Below, one piece after another: positions 20,285 through 31,749 of a DNA stretch of 64,000 nucleotides. A program made the position numbers and the translations under genes. Under the pieces are notes generated by a model, which saw only the letters and a program-made list of their open reading frames with translations, was not told the DNA's origin and searched no databases. Numbering within the stretch: the stretch's first letter is position 1; every line of letters starts with the position of its first letter. This DNA comes from Cinnamomum chago (taxonomy: Eukaryota > Streptophyta > Magnoliopsida > Laurales > Lauraceae), in assembly GCA_038049695.1 (NCBI GenBank), contig CP142452.1, positions 67,709,501-67,773,500 on the forward strand, in the 5' to 3' direction.

Positions 20285-21706
20285 TGATGCAGGATGGACC
20301 TGCAGCCCACACATGGGGCCAAGATAGTTTAGGACTTATTTTATTTCCCTAATTATTTGTCATTATTTTTCAATTTTATTTAATGAGTTGTCATTAGGAT
20401 AGTTTATGATTTTATTTGCTTTCCTAGTTTGACCAGGTGACTAAGCACATAAGTTTTCCTTTTCTTTTCTTTTTTTCTTTTTTTTTTATAACTAAGTTTT
20501 CCTTTTCTTATTTATATGCATATTGTAGAGATGGAATTCAGAGTTGAAGATGAATAGAATTTGTGGGTTTTATCCCTTGGAGGTGCGTCCTCATGTGTGG
20601 AAGACTCTGTGGAGACCATTATCGTGCTTTGGCACTTTTCCATGCAAACCCTTACCCTCAAATGTAAAAGATTATTTATATGCTCAATTATCCACATCAC
20701 TCAATAAAATCCAAGTAGTGGTCAATCAAGTCCAAGCAACTCTTGCAAGGATGGAATCTAATTTGATCAATTTAGAAAATGATCGGTGTGCATATAATTA
20801 TCACAATGATGGAGTTCATTATTATATCAAACATTTAATACAGAACATTGAAAAGCAATGTGAAGAAATAGAAGAGTTCAAGATAGAGTTAGATGCAACT
20901 GCCTTCAAACAAGAGGACAACGTCGATTGAAAACTAGAAGATGCAAAGGAACAGGAGGGGAAAACGGACATTGAGGACATGGATCTAACGAATGTTCCAA
21001 AAGAGGCATGTAGATCATCAAAAGAAAATTATATTGTTCCAGTGGATTCAAGTAAAGAACCAGTCATTGAAATTCCCTATAATAATTTTGTCTGGGGGGA
21101 TCAGCAATGGAAACTCAAAGATTGCATTAAGATATGGAAGATTCTTCAATTGAAGCATCCAAAGGTTCGATTGCGCATCCACACAATATCTGACTATCGA
21201 AGGAAGTGATATGTCAATCCTACTTCAAACCAGAAAAAAAAAAGAGATTAAATTAAGCTTTCAAGCCATGCATAGAAAATGAAGAACACCCAATGCATCA
21301 AAAGTTCATACGGTGGATCTTCAATCAAGGGAGACATCTACAGAACTTGAGGTCAAATTCTCTCCAAGCTAAGGAGAATGATGCAAGACGGACATGCAGG
21401 CCCACACATGGGGCCAAGATAGGTTAGGAATTATTTTATTTCCCTAATTATTCGTCACTATTTTCCAATTTTATTTAATGAGTTGTCATTAAGATAGTGT
21501 TTGATTTTATTTGCTTTCCTACCTTGATTAGGTGACTTAGCCCCTAAGTTTTCCTTTCCTTATGCAGATGCATATTGTAGAGATGGATTTCAGAGTTGAA
21601 GATGAATAGAATTGTGGGTTTTATCCCTTGAGGTGCGTCCTCGTATATGAAAGTCTTTGTAGAGACTATTATCGAGCTTTGGCACATTTCCACTCAAGCC
21701 CCAACC
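20285..21706 (+). mobile_element. Small LTR-type element in capping protein intron
   Basis: A direct repeat of about 320-365 bases (20285-20650 and 21391-21706), each starting TGATGCA and containing CCACACATGGGGCCAAGATAG, encloses about 740 bases. Inside are two plus-strand ORFs: 20544-20930 (overlapping the first repeat, with a coiled-coil-like NQVQATLARMESNLINLEND) and 20979-21209 (WGDQQWKLKDC...). No protease, RT or integrase is present. It is likely a deletion derivative of the family also seen at 16727-18427. Confidence 0.6.
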
Positions 21707-22413
21707 CTAGAGCCTACATCAGTATCAAGTAACGGTCACATTTGGTCACCAAATCCTGAGGAAAAGATTTCTACTTTCCATAAAGTCGTGGAAAACCCAT
21801 GTTTGACAATTGTAAATCCCATTGAGGAAAGGATTTGGAAACAGATTTGTGCATTTAAACCAACTTTTCTCAACAATTTGCATTAATATGCACTAATATC
21901 GACGTAAAATCCTCAGCCATAAAAATCCTTAGCAAGGAATCCCTGTTTCAGAGGTACTGAAGTTACCAAACGTGCTCTAAAGCATAGTATAACAACTTAA
22001 CAGGCTTTACTGTAAGTAAGTAGCCCAGTATATTAATAGAGACATAGTTCTGACTTCTACTGGCATCTCTACTGGCATGGTGAGGATAACACCTCTTCTG
22101 AATTGCCAGCCCTTTTACAAATAACTGATTGAGTGTAAAAAAGAAAATGTTCAAACCCCAACAAAATACATATCAGCTATTTATGAACAATGACAACTAC
22201 AATTAATACTATTCTGAAAGCAATGGTCACAAATGAAGCACCAACTACGAACCAAGAGATCCAAACCCTACTGTTGTGGAGTTAAATTGTAGGTTATGGA
22301 GTAAGTCAGGGTATCAACTGGAATCCAACAACCTTAATTATATGAATAGATGTCAAGGAATGAAAAGGCAATCGAATGTTCCTGACAATTTAGTCAATGA
22401 AGGGGCAGGGGCA

Positions 22414-22469
<56 letters not shown>

Positions 22470-22794
22470 CATGACGATGCAAGGAAAATACTAGGTCTAA
22501 CTACAACAAAAATACTAGGTCCAACTACCCAGTGCATGGAAGGACTTTACTGCCACACACCAAAGCAGATAGACAACAGAGGTGAGGTTGATTGAGCAGT
22601 TCTCTTTAACAAAGTGTAATTCAGGATGGAAACTGCACAAAAATCATTTACAGTTACTCGACTGTGAATTGTGAAATTATTTCAAAAGTTACAGTAGACA
22701 AGTTGAATCAATAGGAAGAGAAGCATTCACAGCCACACAGGGTAGAGCGGTTCAATAAGATGAGGTTTCTAAAGCTACTCATAGTTAGACTATG
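21707..22794. other. Intron sequence with microsatellite
   Basis: No gene. ORFs here do not resemble known proteins. A TG then AG microsatellite is at 22415-22467. Confidence 0.5.
22415..22467. repeat. Microsatellite (TG)n(AG)n
   Basis: About 12 TG units followed directly by about 14 AG units. Confidence 0.97.
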
Positions 22795-22880
22795 TTTTTT
22801 TTATCGGTTATGGTAAATTATATTAAAAAGAAGAGGGGTTACAATGAAACAACATTGGAGATAGATATAATGCAACATCT
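22794..22880 (-). mobile_element. Short LINE 3'-tail fragment
   Basis: Plus strand starts with poly-T, then ATCGGTTATGGTAAATTATA and TTAAAAAGAAGAGGGG. This resembles the LINE 3' ends at 24252 and 9177. Only the tail is present, about 100 bases from a capping protein exon. Confidence 0.4.
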
Positions 22881-22976
22881 CTCAAGGTGTTATTCTGAGA
22901 TTTCCTTTCCGGTCTATTTGCATCGTAATATAACTAAAACCAAAAGTAAGATTGTTGGAAGAAGAAAGAAAATTAC

Positions 22977-23066
22977 TTGTTTGACATGGTTGACAGTAGC
23001 AACCTGGTAAGTCCTTGGATCAAGATACTCAATCTCATCAATTTCCCCAAATGTCGTAATGAGCAC
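22977..23066 (-). CDS. Capping protein alpha, most upstream exon found (30 codons)
   Basis: Acceptor TTTTCAG|GTGCTC at 23066 and donor AAACAA|GTAATT after 22977, phases 0/0. Reads VLITTFGEIDEIEYLDPRTY and QVATVNHVKQ; the EYLDPRT...VDHVKQ block is conserved. The preceding exons (start Met, N-terminal helices) were not found before the gypsy LTR upstream. Confidence 0.92.
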
Positions 23067-23700
23067 CTGAAAACACATGGTATAATAAATGTAAGTGATG
23101 CATGTGCACAGAGACAATCTAGGCCCCATGAGGAACAAGATATCACCTGAAAAGTTATGCCAAAACAAAATGATCCACAAAAAAATTTAGGAGCATACAA
23201 AGTGCTATTTATCCAACATTGACCACACATTAAGAGAACAGAAAAATCTGGGGCATCCTAGATACTACTAGCAAAGCGTAGTAATACAAAATCATCTGTC
23301 AGTTTTAAATTACAACATGCTGAAGGCATAGCTTGGTTTGATTCCACAAGTCAAAATGGCGACTCAGCCACGATGGCCAGTCCCACCAAGGTTGGGACGA
23401 ATTCATTCGCACAACTTGGGTATGTACTTGAAAACTGAGCCCCAGAGACTCTGCTAGTTTTGCAGAGTGATAAACTAACACTACATATCACAACGGAAGC
23501 TATTCGATTCAATTTTGACTCACATGGGACCCCATGTCAACCAACTTTCATTTTGGAATTAACCACTTATATGTTTTTATACCAAGGCGCAAGCTTAGCA
23601 CAGGCCTGCTTTGCTAGTGACCTATTAAACTGTACAGTTAGTACCTACTTTACGGCATTGATTTTCCTGCATTTTATTTTAAGTTATAAAACTTACAAGT
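23067..23700. other. No gene seen
   Basis: AT-rich sequence upstream of the last capping protein exon found. It was checked on the minus strand for the missing N-terminal exons without success. Confidence 0.5.
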
Positions 23701-24251
23701 TTTCCTTGGAATGAATTTGAGCGAAACACCTACCCTTCAAACACACAAGAGTCGAGTGTTTATTTCCGTGGGGGATGTATTTAGTCTACTCCATATTCGA
23801 GTGGAAATGCTTACTAAGTAATTGTAAGTTGTTTATGAATGTTTGCTCATGATATATTATGAATTTTGAAGAACTTGGTTGTTCTGTGTTGATGGTTTGC
23901 AACTTTGGTATTTTTGAAAAAAAAAAGTGGATTTGAGTTTTGCCCGAGGACGAGCAAAAGTTAAGTGTGGGGGAATTTGATGAAAATGAAAAATGTCATA
24001 TTTTTCTCCATTAATGTTTAGTCCCCTATACTTATTTGATGCCTAAATGTACTCATTATTCTTATATTTTGATTTAGGATGCAAATGGAGGTGCTAAGTG
24101 CTAAACGAAGCTAATTGGGCGATTTTGGACAGTTTTGACATCGTTTCGTAATCTGGGCATAACTCTCTCTTCCGAGCTCCAATTGGGATGATTCAAGATG
24201 CTATGGAACGCCAAGAAAAAGCTCTACAACTTTCATGTTTTGAGTTTTGAG

Positions 24252-25080
24252 AGATACTTTTTTTTTCTGTAAGGGTAATTAATATTAAAAAAGAAGGGGG
24301 AGAAGAAGAAACAAGAATACAAGGGTCAAAGAAAATGACCCCCAAAAGAACCAAGACAAGAAAAGAAAAAAGAGGAAGATGGCAACATGACCATTGCACC
24401 ACGGGCATAGAACCAGAGCACCAGAGTCTCAACGAATTAAACCAATACTCATGGAAGCAAAGAGGGCGCTGAGATGGTTGCTGACAAAAGGAGAAGATAT
24501 CTGCTTCAGGGAGAAGGAGATGGCTTCTGTGAGGTGAGCTTGGATGGAGTGAAGAGAGGGCCTACAATTATCGAAAATAGCTTCATTACGAGCCTTCCAT
24601 AGGTGATAGAGAACAGTGATGAAGATGGCAGCCATGTAATTGAAACCTTTGGCGTCACTGTCCTTGGAGAGGGTCAACCAAATAGAAGAGGCAGAGAAGC
24701 TAAACGGAGGAGGAGCCCCTGCTGCTTGAAGGAACCAAGACCATGTAGTTATTGCTTGATCACAGGAGAAGAAGAGATGACCCACTGAGTCTTCTGCAAC
24801 ACAGCAGAAGATGCATCTAGATGCAAGGGAAATACCCAACCGCTTCAGCCAAGATTCAGTGGGGATTTTGTTGTGCATCAAACGCCAGCCGAAGCAATTG
24901 ACTCTGTGGGGGGAGATGTTGTTCCATATCAGCTTGGGCCAGGGGAGAGGCTGAGCTCTGTGCCTGATTGTCTGCCACGCAGAGCTCAGGGAGAGCTTAC
25001 CATCTGGGGAGTCTCTCCAGCTGAGGGTATCTCGTCGAAATCTGGCTTGAAGTTGCTACACCTGCACTGCTGACATTCTG
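24252..25080 (-). mobile_element. LINE 3' fragment nested in the gypsy LTR
   Basis: Poly-T at 24252 (plus strand) marks the poly-A end. The coding part runs 24429 to about 25050 on the minus strand. The 5' side is truncated. No clear target-site duplication was identified. Confidence 0.8.
24429..24881 (-). pseudogene. LINE ORF2 C-terminal zf-RVT domain
   Basis: The frame is open upstream of the first Met to about 25050 (KLSLSSAWQTIRHRAQPLPW, PHRVNCFGWRLMHNKI). It contains the RT-associated zinc-binding domain (CIFCCVAEDSVGHLFFSC) and ends in an Ala/Ser-rich tail at 24429. It is a truncated remnant without palm or endonuclease. Confidence 0.8.
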
Positions 25081-26562
25081 GAACTTTCTTTAGCCTACAA
25101 TTTTAATACGCGGATTTGACGCGGTTTATTGTCGGAAGTTTCCAGATATGGAAATTCAAATTCTGGACTAGCTGATGGAGGAGAATTGAAGAGAAATAAT
25201 TTGAAATTCAAATCAAAGATCAAGAAAGGAAAAGAGATCTAGTTACTTGGGGAGTAAGGAAATCATACAAGGAAGCAGAAGGGCATTATGGTAATTTTGA
25301 AGAGATTAGGAGTTTCTCGGAACATATCCAATATTGGGATCATATTGTGTTGTACGAAAAATGGTGCAACTTTACTTATTAAGCTGAGTCCAACAGAAGC
25401 CCGAGTGAGAAGATATGGTCAAGGAGAAGATTTTGACTAAGTTAAAATCTAATTGATAATTTTATTATTTTCCATCTCCAATCCCACTCCACTTCAAAAT
25501 CTCTCTCACCCCTCACGTCACTTGCCCCGTAATATCTCTCCAACGATTCTCTCCCATCTCTTAATTCTTTATTTTTTTTCTTTCCATCTTTCCTCATCTC
25601 AACCAACCATCTTTCTTTCCTTATTTCCCTCATATATCCACACCACCTAAATTCTCTCCTCTCTCTAACCTAACTCTCCGTTATAAAGAACCTATCCCAT
25701 ATCCAACGCCAGATGACCTTCTCCACCGCACGTTTTCTCTCTCTTTCTCTTTTCTCCATTTTTTTTCTCTACTTTTCTTTGCAAGTTTCTTTTATGGCCC
25801 TGCGTGGCTAAAGCTTTGTAATTGGTCAAAGAAGACGAAAGCCTCAGAATCAATAAACTGTGAGATCTAATTTAATTTTTATTATTCAATTTATTCTTTG
25901 AGTATGGGTTGTTCTTCTATTCTGATTTTCATGATTGTCTCGTTTAATTGCTAGGATGCCTACTAGTTTATTATTCGTTGCAACTTACTGCTAAGTTAGA
26001 TATCAAATCCGTAATTAACTAATATTTAATAATTTGCTGCTTTGAAAATTATTAGATATTAGGAAGAACACTTCACTAAATTAAACGCAACCTCTTGTGC
26101 TTGTGTTGTTTAGTTTCATCGATCTCTCTAAGTCTTAATGCTGTTACTAGATTAAATCTTTGGCGCTTGTCTTGGGTTCTTTAGTAATTAGGGTTAATTG
26201 GAATGCGTGTTTTCTACTTAACTGAATAAGGAGATAGGCAATTAATTCCAACGATGAATATTCAAAGTATAAATTGATATATTTATATTTGCATCTATGA
26301 TCAGTTATAAAATTCCGATGGTGGAAGTTGATTTTGACAAATGCTTGTTCTTTTGATTAATTCCTTTATCTTAATTTGAATTGCTCTTTATTTATTTTTT
26401 CTTTCTCTTGAAATTGCAATCAAAACTTCACCCCCCCCCCCCATCCTTTATCACATAGCATAAGCTTGGCTGGACACTCTCCGTGGGAACGATCCTTACT
26501 CTCACTACTGCATATATTTTTTAGAGTAAAGGTTTTAATATTTTTGGGTGCCTGCGACAGCA

Positions 26563-26768
26563 TGCCACACTACAAATCTTCTAAAAATTAAGCTTTAAAC
26601 AACTAAGTAGATCATTCAAATGAAAACACATTTTTCAAATCAAACTATATAAACATAAGTAGAATTCAAACACATGCATTCCAAACATTTCATTCACTTG
26701 CCTCTACTCCAAACAGGTCCTAGAAGTCCTCCCAGAAATCTCCTCTCTCAGCACAACTCCAAGCTAAT
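26563..26768. other. Junction sequence, no gene
   Basis: About 200 AT-rich bases between the gypsy LTR end and the start of copy M. No feature seen. Confidence 0.5.
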
Positions 26769-27760
26769 AATAATCATATGCCAAATAATAATCTCATTTG
26801 TTATAGTACTTTGCCCTATTAATAATAGTAGCAACATTATGTACACCCATTTTCTATCCCACTCGTTACATGAATGGATCATTTTTTATCCCCTTGAAAA
26901 TCATGAAATCTACTTTTAACTCAATCGAGAATGGTTAGCAAGTGAATGGAAGTGCCCTCTTATGCTTTCGCCTTCGCCGCATATGGATATGGATATGGCC
27001 GTAAAATCAAAGCTTTTGGATGTGGTATGATGCAAATGCTTTTCTTATTTAAAAACATTTACATATTAAAAAAATTATGTTTTTAAGATTCTATTTGAAA
27101 GATTCCCTTGAACTTTGTGAAAAGTAAAAAAAAACTCAAATTTTGATATTCATTCTTGATCCCATCTCAAATGATGATAGATGCTAGTATTAAGCGTTAT
27201 GTGCCCCCAAATGAGGTCCCCACTTCCATAGATTTGCATAAAAGCATCATCTTTCTTATCTATTTTATTTGATAAATATTTTTTGCTAACTAACCTTTCT
27301 TTTATATTTGCAATGCATTGTGAACAGGAAATAGATGCATGGACAGCAAATTCCCTCCATCTTTTTTCAAGAACAAAGTAAAAAAGCAACATCCTTTCTC
27401 TACTAAAAGACAAAAAAGCTCCACTTTTCTATATAAAAAATAAAAAAGAGTTCATATCTAGTGAGGTTTTATCCCATGGTGACGTGGTGGACCATGGTTG
27501 GTCCACCATAGTTGTCGTGGGTAAACCCCCTCATAGGATCTCGATTCATAAAGTTAAAGCACTCTTTTGTTTTACATTAATCATAATAATTGTGTATTAA
27601 TTCTAATAGAATAGAAGTTGGAAGCTATATCTTCACTATAAGGTCTACGATATGAATGCCATGGATCAAATAAAGATGAACATCACCATATTTGACTTGA
27701 CATGGAAGAGATTGTGATCGTGAGATCATTCTTCCTAACCAAGGATATGTGTGTTTTTAC

Positions 27761-27904
27761 CTTGTGATCTTCACCGTAAGAAATGAAGAAATCTCCCCAA
27801 ACAGAAGGATGAAACAGTGATGGACGGTCAGCACCATTTTTTTCTCTATTTAGAGGTGGGGGATGGACAGTAGAAGAAAGAGGAGAGGAACTTAGGGAAG
27901 CCAT
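27761..27904 (-). CDS. Terpene synthase exon 1 (copy M), orphan
   Basis: 144 bases, ATG at 27904 and AAG|GTAAAA donor at 27761/27760. Compared with copies A and B it has SSTV for SSAV, ADRPSLFHPSVW for ANRPSPFHPSVW and SYGEDHK for SYSEDHK, with no stop. The homologous intron continues to 26769 and is then cut. No exon 2 follows before the capping protein gene. Its TATA box is also lost. An exon without a gene. Confidence 0.85.
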
Positions 27905-27983
27905 ACTCCTTGAAAGTCTTGTCTAAGAAAAATCTGTTTTGCAGTGTGTAGGAATCTAGGCACTGCATTACTCCATTAATGGC

Positions 27984-27991
27984 TATTTAGA
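27984..27991 (-). promoter_or_regulatory. Destroyed TATA box of copy M
   Basis: Where copies A and B have TATAAATA, copy M reads TCTAAATA and joins directly to the MITE starting at 27989. Confidence 0.6.
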
Positions 27992-28188
27992 AACACAGAT
28001 GTATTTTTTCTTAATGGAGATGCACATTTTTCAAAGCTTGTCAAATCAAAATTTTGATTTGACTTTTCAAATACAATTTTTCTCGTCATTTAATACTTGT
28101 CAAATCAAAAGTTTTGAAGTGTGTGCAAGTGAAAGTCAAATCTCCCATAATGATCCGTATGGAAAGGGAGAAAAATACATCTGTGTTT
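27989..28188. mobile_element. MITE of about 200 bases at the copy M promoter
   Basis: Terminal inverted repeats AAACACAGATGTATTTTT face each other at 27991 and 28188, enclosing AT-rich DNA with inverted GTCAAATCAAAA phrases. A related inverted half (AAATGTGCATCTGCATTAAG ... ATTTGTGTTTAG) lies at 29020-29120. Confidence 0.7.
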
Positions 28189-28862
28189 AGATGTACTCAT
28201 TAATTTTATGTGACTGTCATTAGGTGTGCATACGTCCATGCCATCAATCGTTAATTAATAATCTTCTCATCTACCATTCTCGTCATTTAAAGCTTTGAAC
28301 TGGAAGGACCATCTGAATTTTAGGTGAGGGATGGTGGGGGGTGGATGCACTTGAACATTTCCCATATATATATATATGGGAGAAGATCTCACCTTATTAT
28401 GAGAGATATGGTGGGGGCTCTTACATCAGGAATTTTAGAAAAAAAAAAACGCTACTTTAAAAGCACTCCTTTTTTTGCACCTCTTCGTTGAGTCATGGGG
28501 CCCGCCTTAGGATTGAAATTATAATAAAATTATGCCTTTATACCATTAAATTTTAGAGTCATAGATCTAAAGGATAGGATGATCTTATTAATTCAAGATC
28601 TTGCATATAGATAGGCATATATGAATTTTTCTATTCAATGGACTTGCATGATTATCATGCATCCAATGAGCCCAATTAGGAAAGGCATTTGCTCTTAATA
28701 GAATTGTTTGGGAGTTGTGTAGCACTCCCCGATATATATACATTTATATTGTCTGATCACCGAATTAATCATTTTACGTGACAGTGTCATTGGTTGTGGC
28801 ACATCCATTTCATGAATCATGTATTAAATCGGAAGGATTTTTTAAACATCTCATTTTTTAGT
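28189..28862. other. Repeat-rich insert in copy M, no gene
   Basis: Contains a fragment of the TA-flanked MITE family (28378-28430) and AT-rich sequence. Confidence 0.5.
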
Positions 28863-29020
28863 GGGCCGGTACTCTGTATTGTAATTTGTGAAAGTCATTG
28901 GGCCCATGTCAAGTATCACCTGGTCGGTGCCAGTACTCTGTCCTGTGATATGTGAAAGTTACTGTGGCCATGTCATGTATCACATGGTCGGTACCAATAC
29001 TCTGTCCTGTGATATGTGAA
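28863..29020 (+). repeat. Tandem repeat, about 65 bases, 2.4 units
   Basis: TACTCTGT recurs at 28870, 28934 and 28999 with CATGTCATGTATCACATGGTC between. Confidence 0.85.
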
Positions 29021-29399
29021 AGGGAGAAAAAATGTATTTGAAAAGTTAAATCAAAATTTTGATTCGACAAGCTTTGAAAAATGTGCATCTGCATTAAGAA
29101 AAAAATACATTTGTGTTTAGATGTACTCCTTACTTTATATGGAGTGGTGCTATCGATACAATTTAAACAAAAGGTGGCTGGTAGCTTCTTCTTGTCATAC
29201 AACTTGTGAGCTTTCGATAGTTATATCATTAATAAGTTAATTTTTTAAAAACATATGATTAGCATGCTTCATGCTTCAATCGAAATATTTGTGATTTAAG
29301 CTTTTAAAAATTTTAAACTTACATTCATTGAGCATCATTTTTAACTTGATGAAAGTTTTCATGCATACAAATTGTTCATTCATCTTTAGATTCATATAG

Positions 29400-29940
29400 T
29401 GTGTGTTGAGTTAGATTCTCACTTTTATATTCACCTAATTAAGAGTCAATGTAATTGAGCTTAATTTTTATCTCTTCAAGTGTTTTGTAGACACATCTTA
29501 GAGATAACCATTCTTAGGGTCATAGTTAGTGCTTAGCCTTAGAAAATCATAAGTGTAAAGATTATGGGTCAACCATGAAACCCACGAGGTTATTGCTTAG
29601 CATTGGAAAGCATACCATAACTTGAAAGTCATTTTGTAAAGGTTATTACTTAGGCTATTAAAAAGTATAAATAGTGGAATGCCGGTGGGTGTAGAAGCAT
29701 AAGCCGGGAGTGGACATGGGCATTAAGGCCAAACCACTATAAATAGTTGTGTTATGGTGAATGCTTTTTGGTGATTGTTTTTGTTAGCTTCCACACTTTA
29801 GTTTGATCTATATCATTACTCGTGACTAATTAATTTTAAGAAGTTAAAATTTGGCATAATTGGTCACTAAATGAAGCTCACCCTATTCAACCGACCCCCT
29901 CCCCCTGCGCTCGGGGTTCGGATCCTAGACTTTCAATTTT
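29400..29940 (+). mobile_element. Copia-type LTR fragment
   Basis: Carries phrases typical of plant copia LTRs: GAGTTAGATTCTC near the start, GTGGAATGCCGGTGGGTG in the middle, a TATAAATAG box near 29740 and a C-rich end with CGGGGTTCGGATCC. It sits between blocks of copy M. No coding sequence. Confidence 0.5.
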
Positions 29941-30292
29941 AAAGGGAAGGTTTGTAGTTGATTTGAACCATCCACTGAATTGTTCCAGTTGCATATCATC
30001 AATCAATGGTCACAGTGGTTCCATTCTCAAATTATCAGAACCATAATTTGACTCATTTTCTATGATCGACTGTTTATTGAAGGAGTCTAATATTTTGGGT
30101 TAAAATCTTGTATTCTGGCTTATTCGGTCTTCTAAGTTAGCCAGAATCCAAGTTTAGGATTCAATGGTATTTTGATCTTTATATCAGATTTCATAGGATT
30201 TTCGATACATACATGTATATGTGACATAACTTTATTAGTCTTTTACCGCCTCTAATATTGTATCTGATAAGGAACCACAAGTTGATAAGTTA

Positions 30293-30529
30293 ATGAGGGA
30301 GGAAGTTGGCAAGCTGCCCAACACACATCGGCACACAAAGCACAACCTGATTCACCAAGCAGGGTACACACTAGACGTCCTGTGCAAAATCAGATTCACC
30401 AAGCTGGACACGCTAAGAAAAATCAGAATCGAGACTGTACAAGAGCTGGCCAGGGCTAGTGTTGATATGATTTTTGTATACGCTTTCTTAAGAAATATCA
30501 TTGAAAGACTTTCACAATACTGTATGTAA
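30293..30529 (+). CDS. Unrecognised ORF, intact only in copy M
   Basis: 79 codons, starting MREEVGKLPNTHRHTKHNLI and containing LDVLCKIRFTKLDTLRKIRI and VQELARASVDMIFVYA. It is rich in Lys, Arg and Leu, with an alternating pattern that suggests helices. In copies A (6840-7062) and B (about 60600-60790) a 2-base insertion breaks it. I do not recognise a family. It may be one exon of a larger gene, or a transposon remnant. Confidence 0.35.
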   Translation: MREEVGKLPNTHRHTKHNLIHQAGYTLDVLCKIRFTKLDTLRKIRIETVQELARASVDMIFVYAFLRNIIERLSQYCM

Positions 30530-31709
30530 ATCTGATTATTCACTATTTAATGAATGACAGGGGTGAGGGTTAAAGAATGGATGGTTTTGGAAACACTAGC
30601 AAAATAAATAGGACCACATCATAAAACATTTGAATTTCCATCCATAAATCTGAATGGGTAAAACACATGTAGGGACATTTTTTCTAGCAATAATTCAATT
30701 TTAAAATATATATATATATAAGTGCGAATACCTGACTCATATTATTAATGAATACAAACCAGTTTATATGATCCAAACCATTGATTTCATTTTATGGAAC
30801 ATAAGAAGAATAATTTCAAGTAATGGCCAATTTAGGTCATAAAAGGAATATCGGATCCTAAATATTCATTCAAAACATATAAATCATTAAAGAAACTATA
30901 TAAGATCATTAGAGTTAACCAAGAAAAATCACAACCATTTAGAAACAAAGCATGGTTTGGCTAATATGTAAAACCAATTCAAATCAAATTACAATGAATG
31001 ATTAATTGAATTTGACCACTTACCTGATGTGGCACAAAGCATTCAAAAAGAGTGATGGTAATAGATGATGAAGATGACGATGGTGCTCCACAACTGAGCC
31101 AATGTCGACCCTCCACTATACCCCTGTTCATCACCTATCAGCTTTTGGATGGGTCAGATCAGATCTAAAATGGTCCAACTGGAAGTATAAACATGCATCA
31201 AATAGCTTGGGTCTTAGACCGGTCAGGTGATGGATTGGGCATGATTCAGGTCAGTTATGTATTTTAGCGGATGGGAACTCTTCCACATATACATGCTAAT
31301 GTTTACACTGAAGAATTTTTTGCATTTATTATTATTATTATTATTAGGACAGTGATATATGGGCCGGGCGGGCCGCAGGTCATAGGAGAGTGGGTCGACT
31401 AACCCAACCTAGCCAGCAACCAAGGAGCAACGTGCCCAGCTAAAAACATGACTTAATAAAAGTGGTTCAAATCAAAACATAGGAGTAGTGGTCATTGCCA
31501 TGATCCGAACAGTGTGATGAAAATTAAAAATTTATGTTATTCCATCAGCATGCAATCAATAGGAGAAATCATGGGACCAAGGATCTTGACCAATCGATCA
31601 CAACATGCATGCCTAACCATGTGGGCTTGGGTCCGTAATGGGTTCAGGTTCTGTTTTTTTTATTAAACCCAGTCTAGTACACACGTGGGCGGCCCGCCCA
31701 GACAATTGC

Positions 31710-31710
<1 letters not shown>
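30530..31710. other. Intergenic, no gene seen
   Basis: AT-rich, with a TA run at 30708-30720 and ATT repeats at 31328-31347. No ORF of note. Confidence 0.5.

Positions 31711-31745
<35 letters not shown>
31711..31745. repeat. (AG)n microsatellite
   Basis: About 17 AG units, leading directly into the minisatellite, whose units also contain AG runs. Confidence 0.97.

Positions 31746-31749
<4 letters not shown>

Larger units (their letters stand above)
12094..23066 (-). pseudogene. F-actin-capping protein alpha subunit, incomplete gene
   Basis: Six exons in the right order and phase match the plant capping protein alpha subunit, which with the beta subunit caps actin filament barbed ends. Exons lie at 22977-23066, 20006-20070, 19285-19446, 14577-14655, 13565-13642 and 12094-12195, all with GT donors and AG acceptors and no internal stop. 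Two parts were not found: the N-terminal ~75-80 residues, and a ~37-residue stretch before the last exon that normally contains the DDCA...RHHETEYL region. Both neighbours of that gap are phase 0, so skipping it keeps the frame. Introns are filled with LINE and LTR debris. Either a pseudogene, or missing exons diverged beyond my reading. Confidence 0.8.
23700..26562 (+). mobile_element. Ty3/gypsy-type 3' terminus and LTR with nested LINE
   Basis: The stretch GCCCGAGGACGAGCAAAAG, then AAGTGTGGGGGAATTTGATG at 23942-23979, is the common plant gypsy polypurine-tract region with the LTR start at about 23978. The far side holds CGTGGGAACGATCC and ends about TGCGACAGCA (26562). Without the LINE insert the LTR is about 1.75 kb. 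A run of ten or so C is at 26431. No polyprotein remains. Confidence 0.6.
26769..30530 (+). repeat. Broken third copy (M) of the duplicated unit
   Basis: 26769-27988 matches 52640-54176: intron 1, exon 1 and 5' leader of the terpene synthase. About 29135-29195 matches 600-680, and about 29990-30485 matches 6290-7062. Between these blocks copy M has unrelated inserts (a MITE, a short tandem repeat, a copia-type LTR). It lacks the whole 700-6290 block of copies A and B, and it also lacks the palindromic MITE at 6521-6823. Copy M is therefore the most divergent of the three. Confidence 0.85.
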
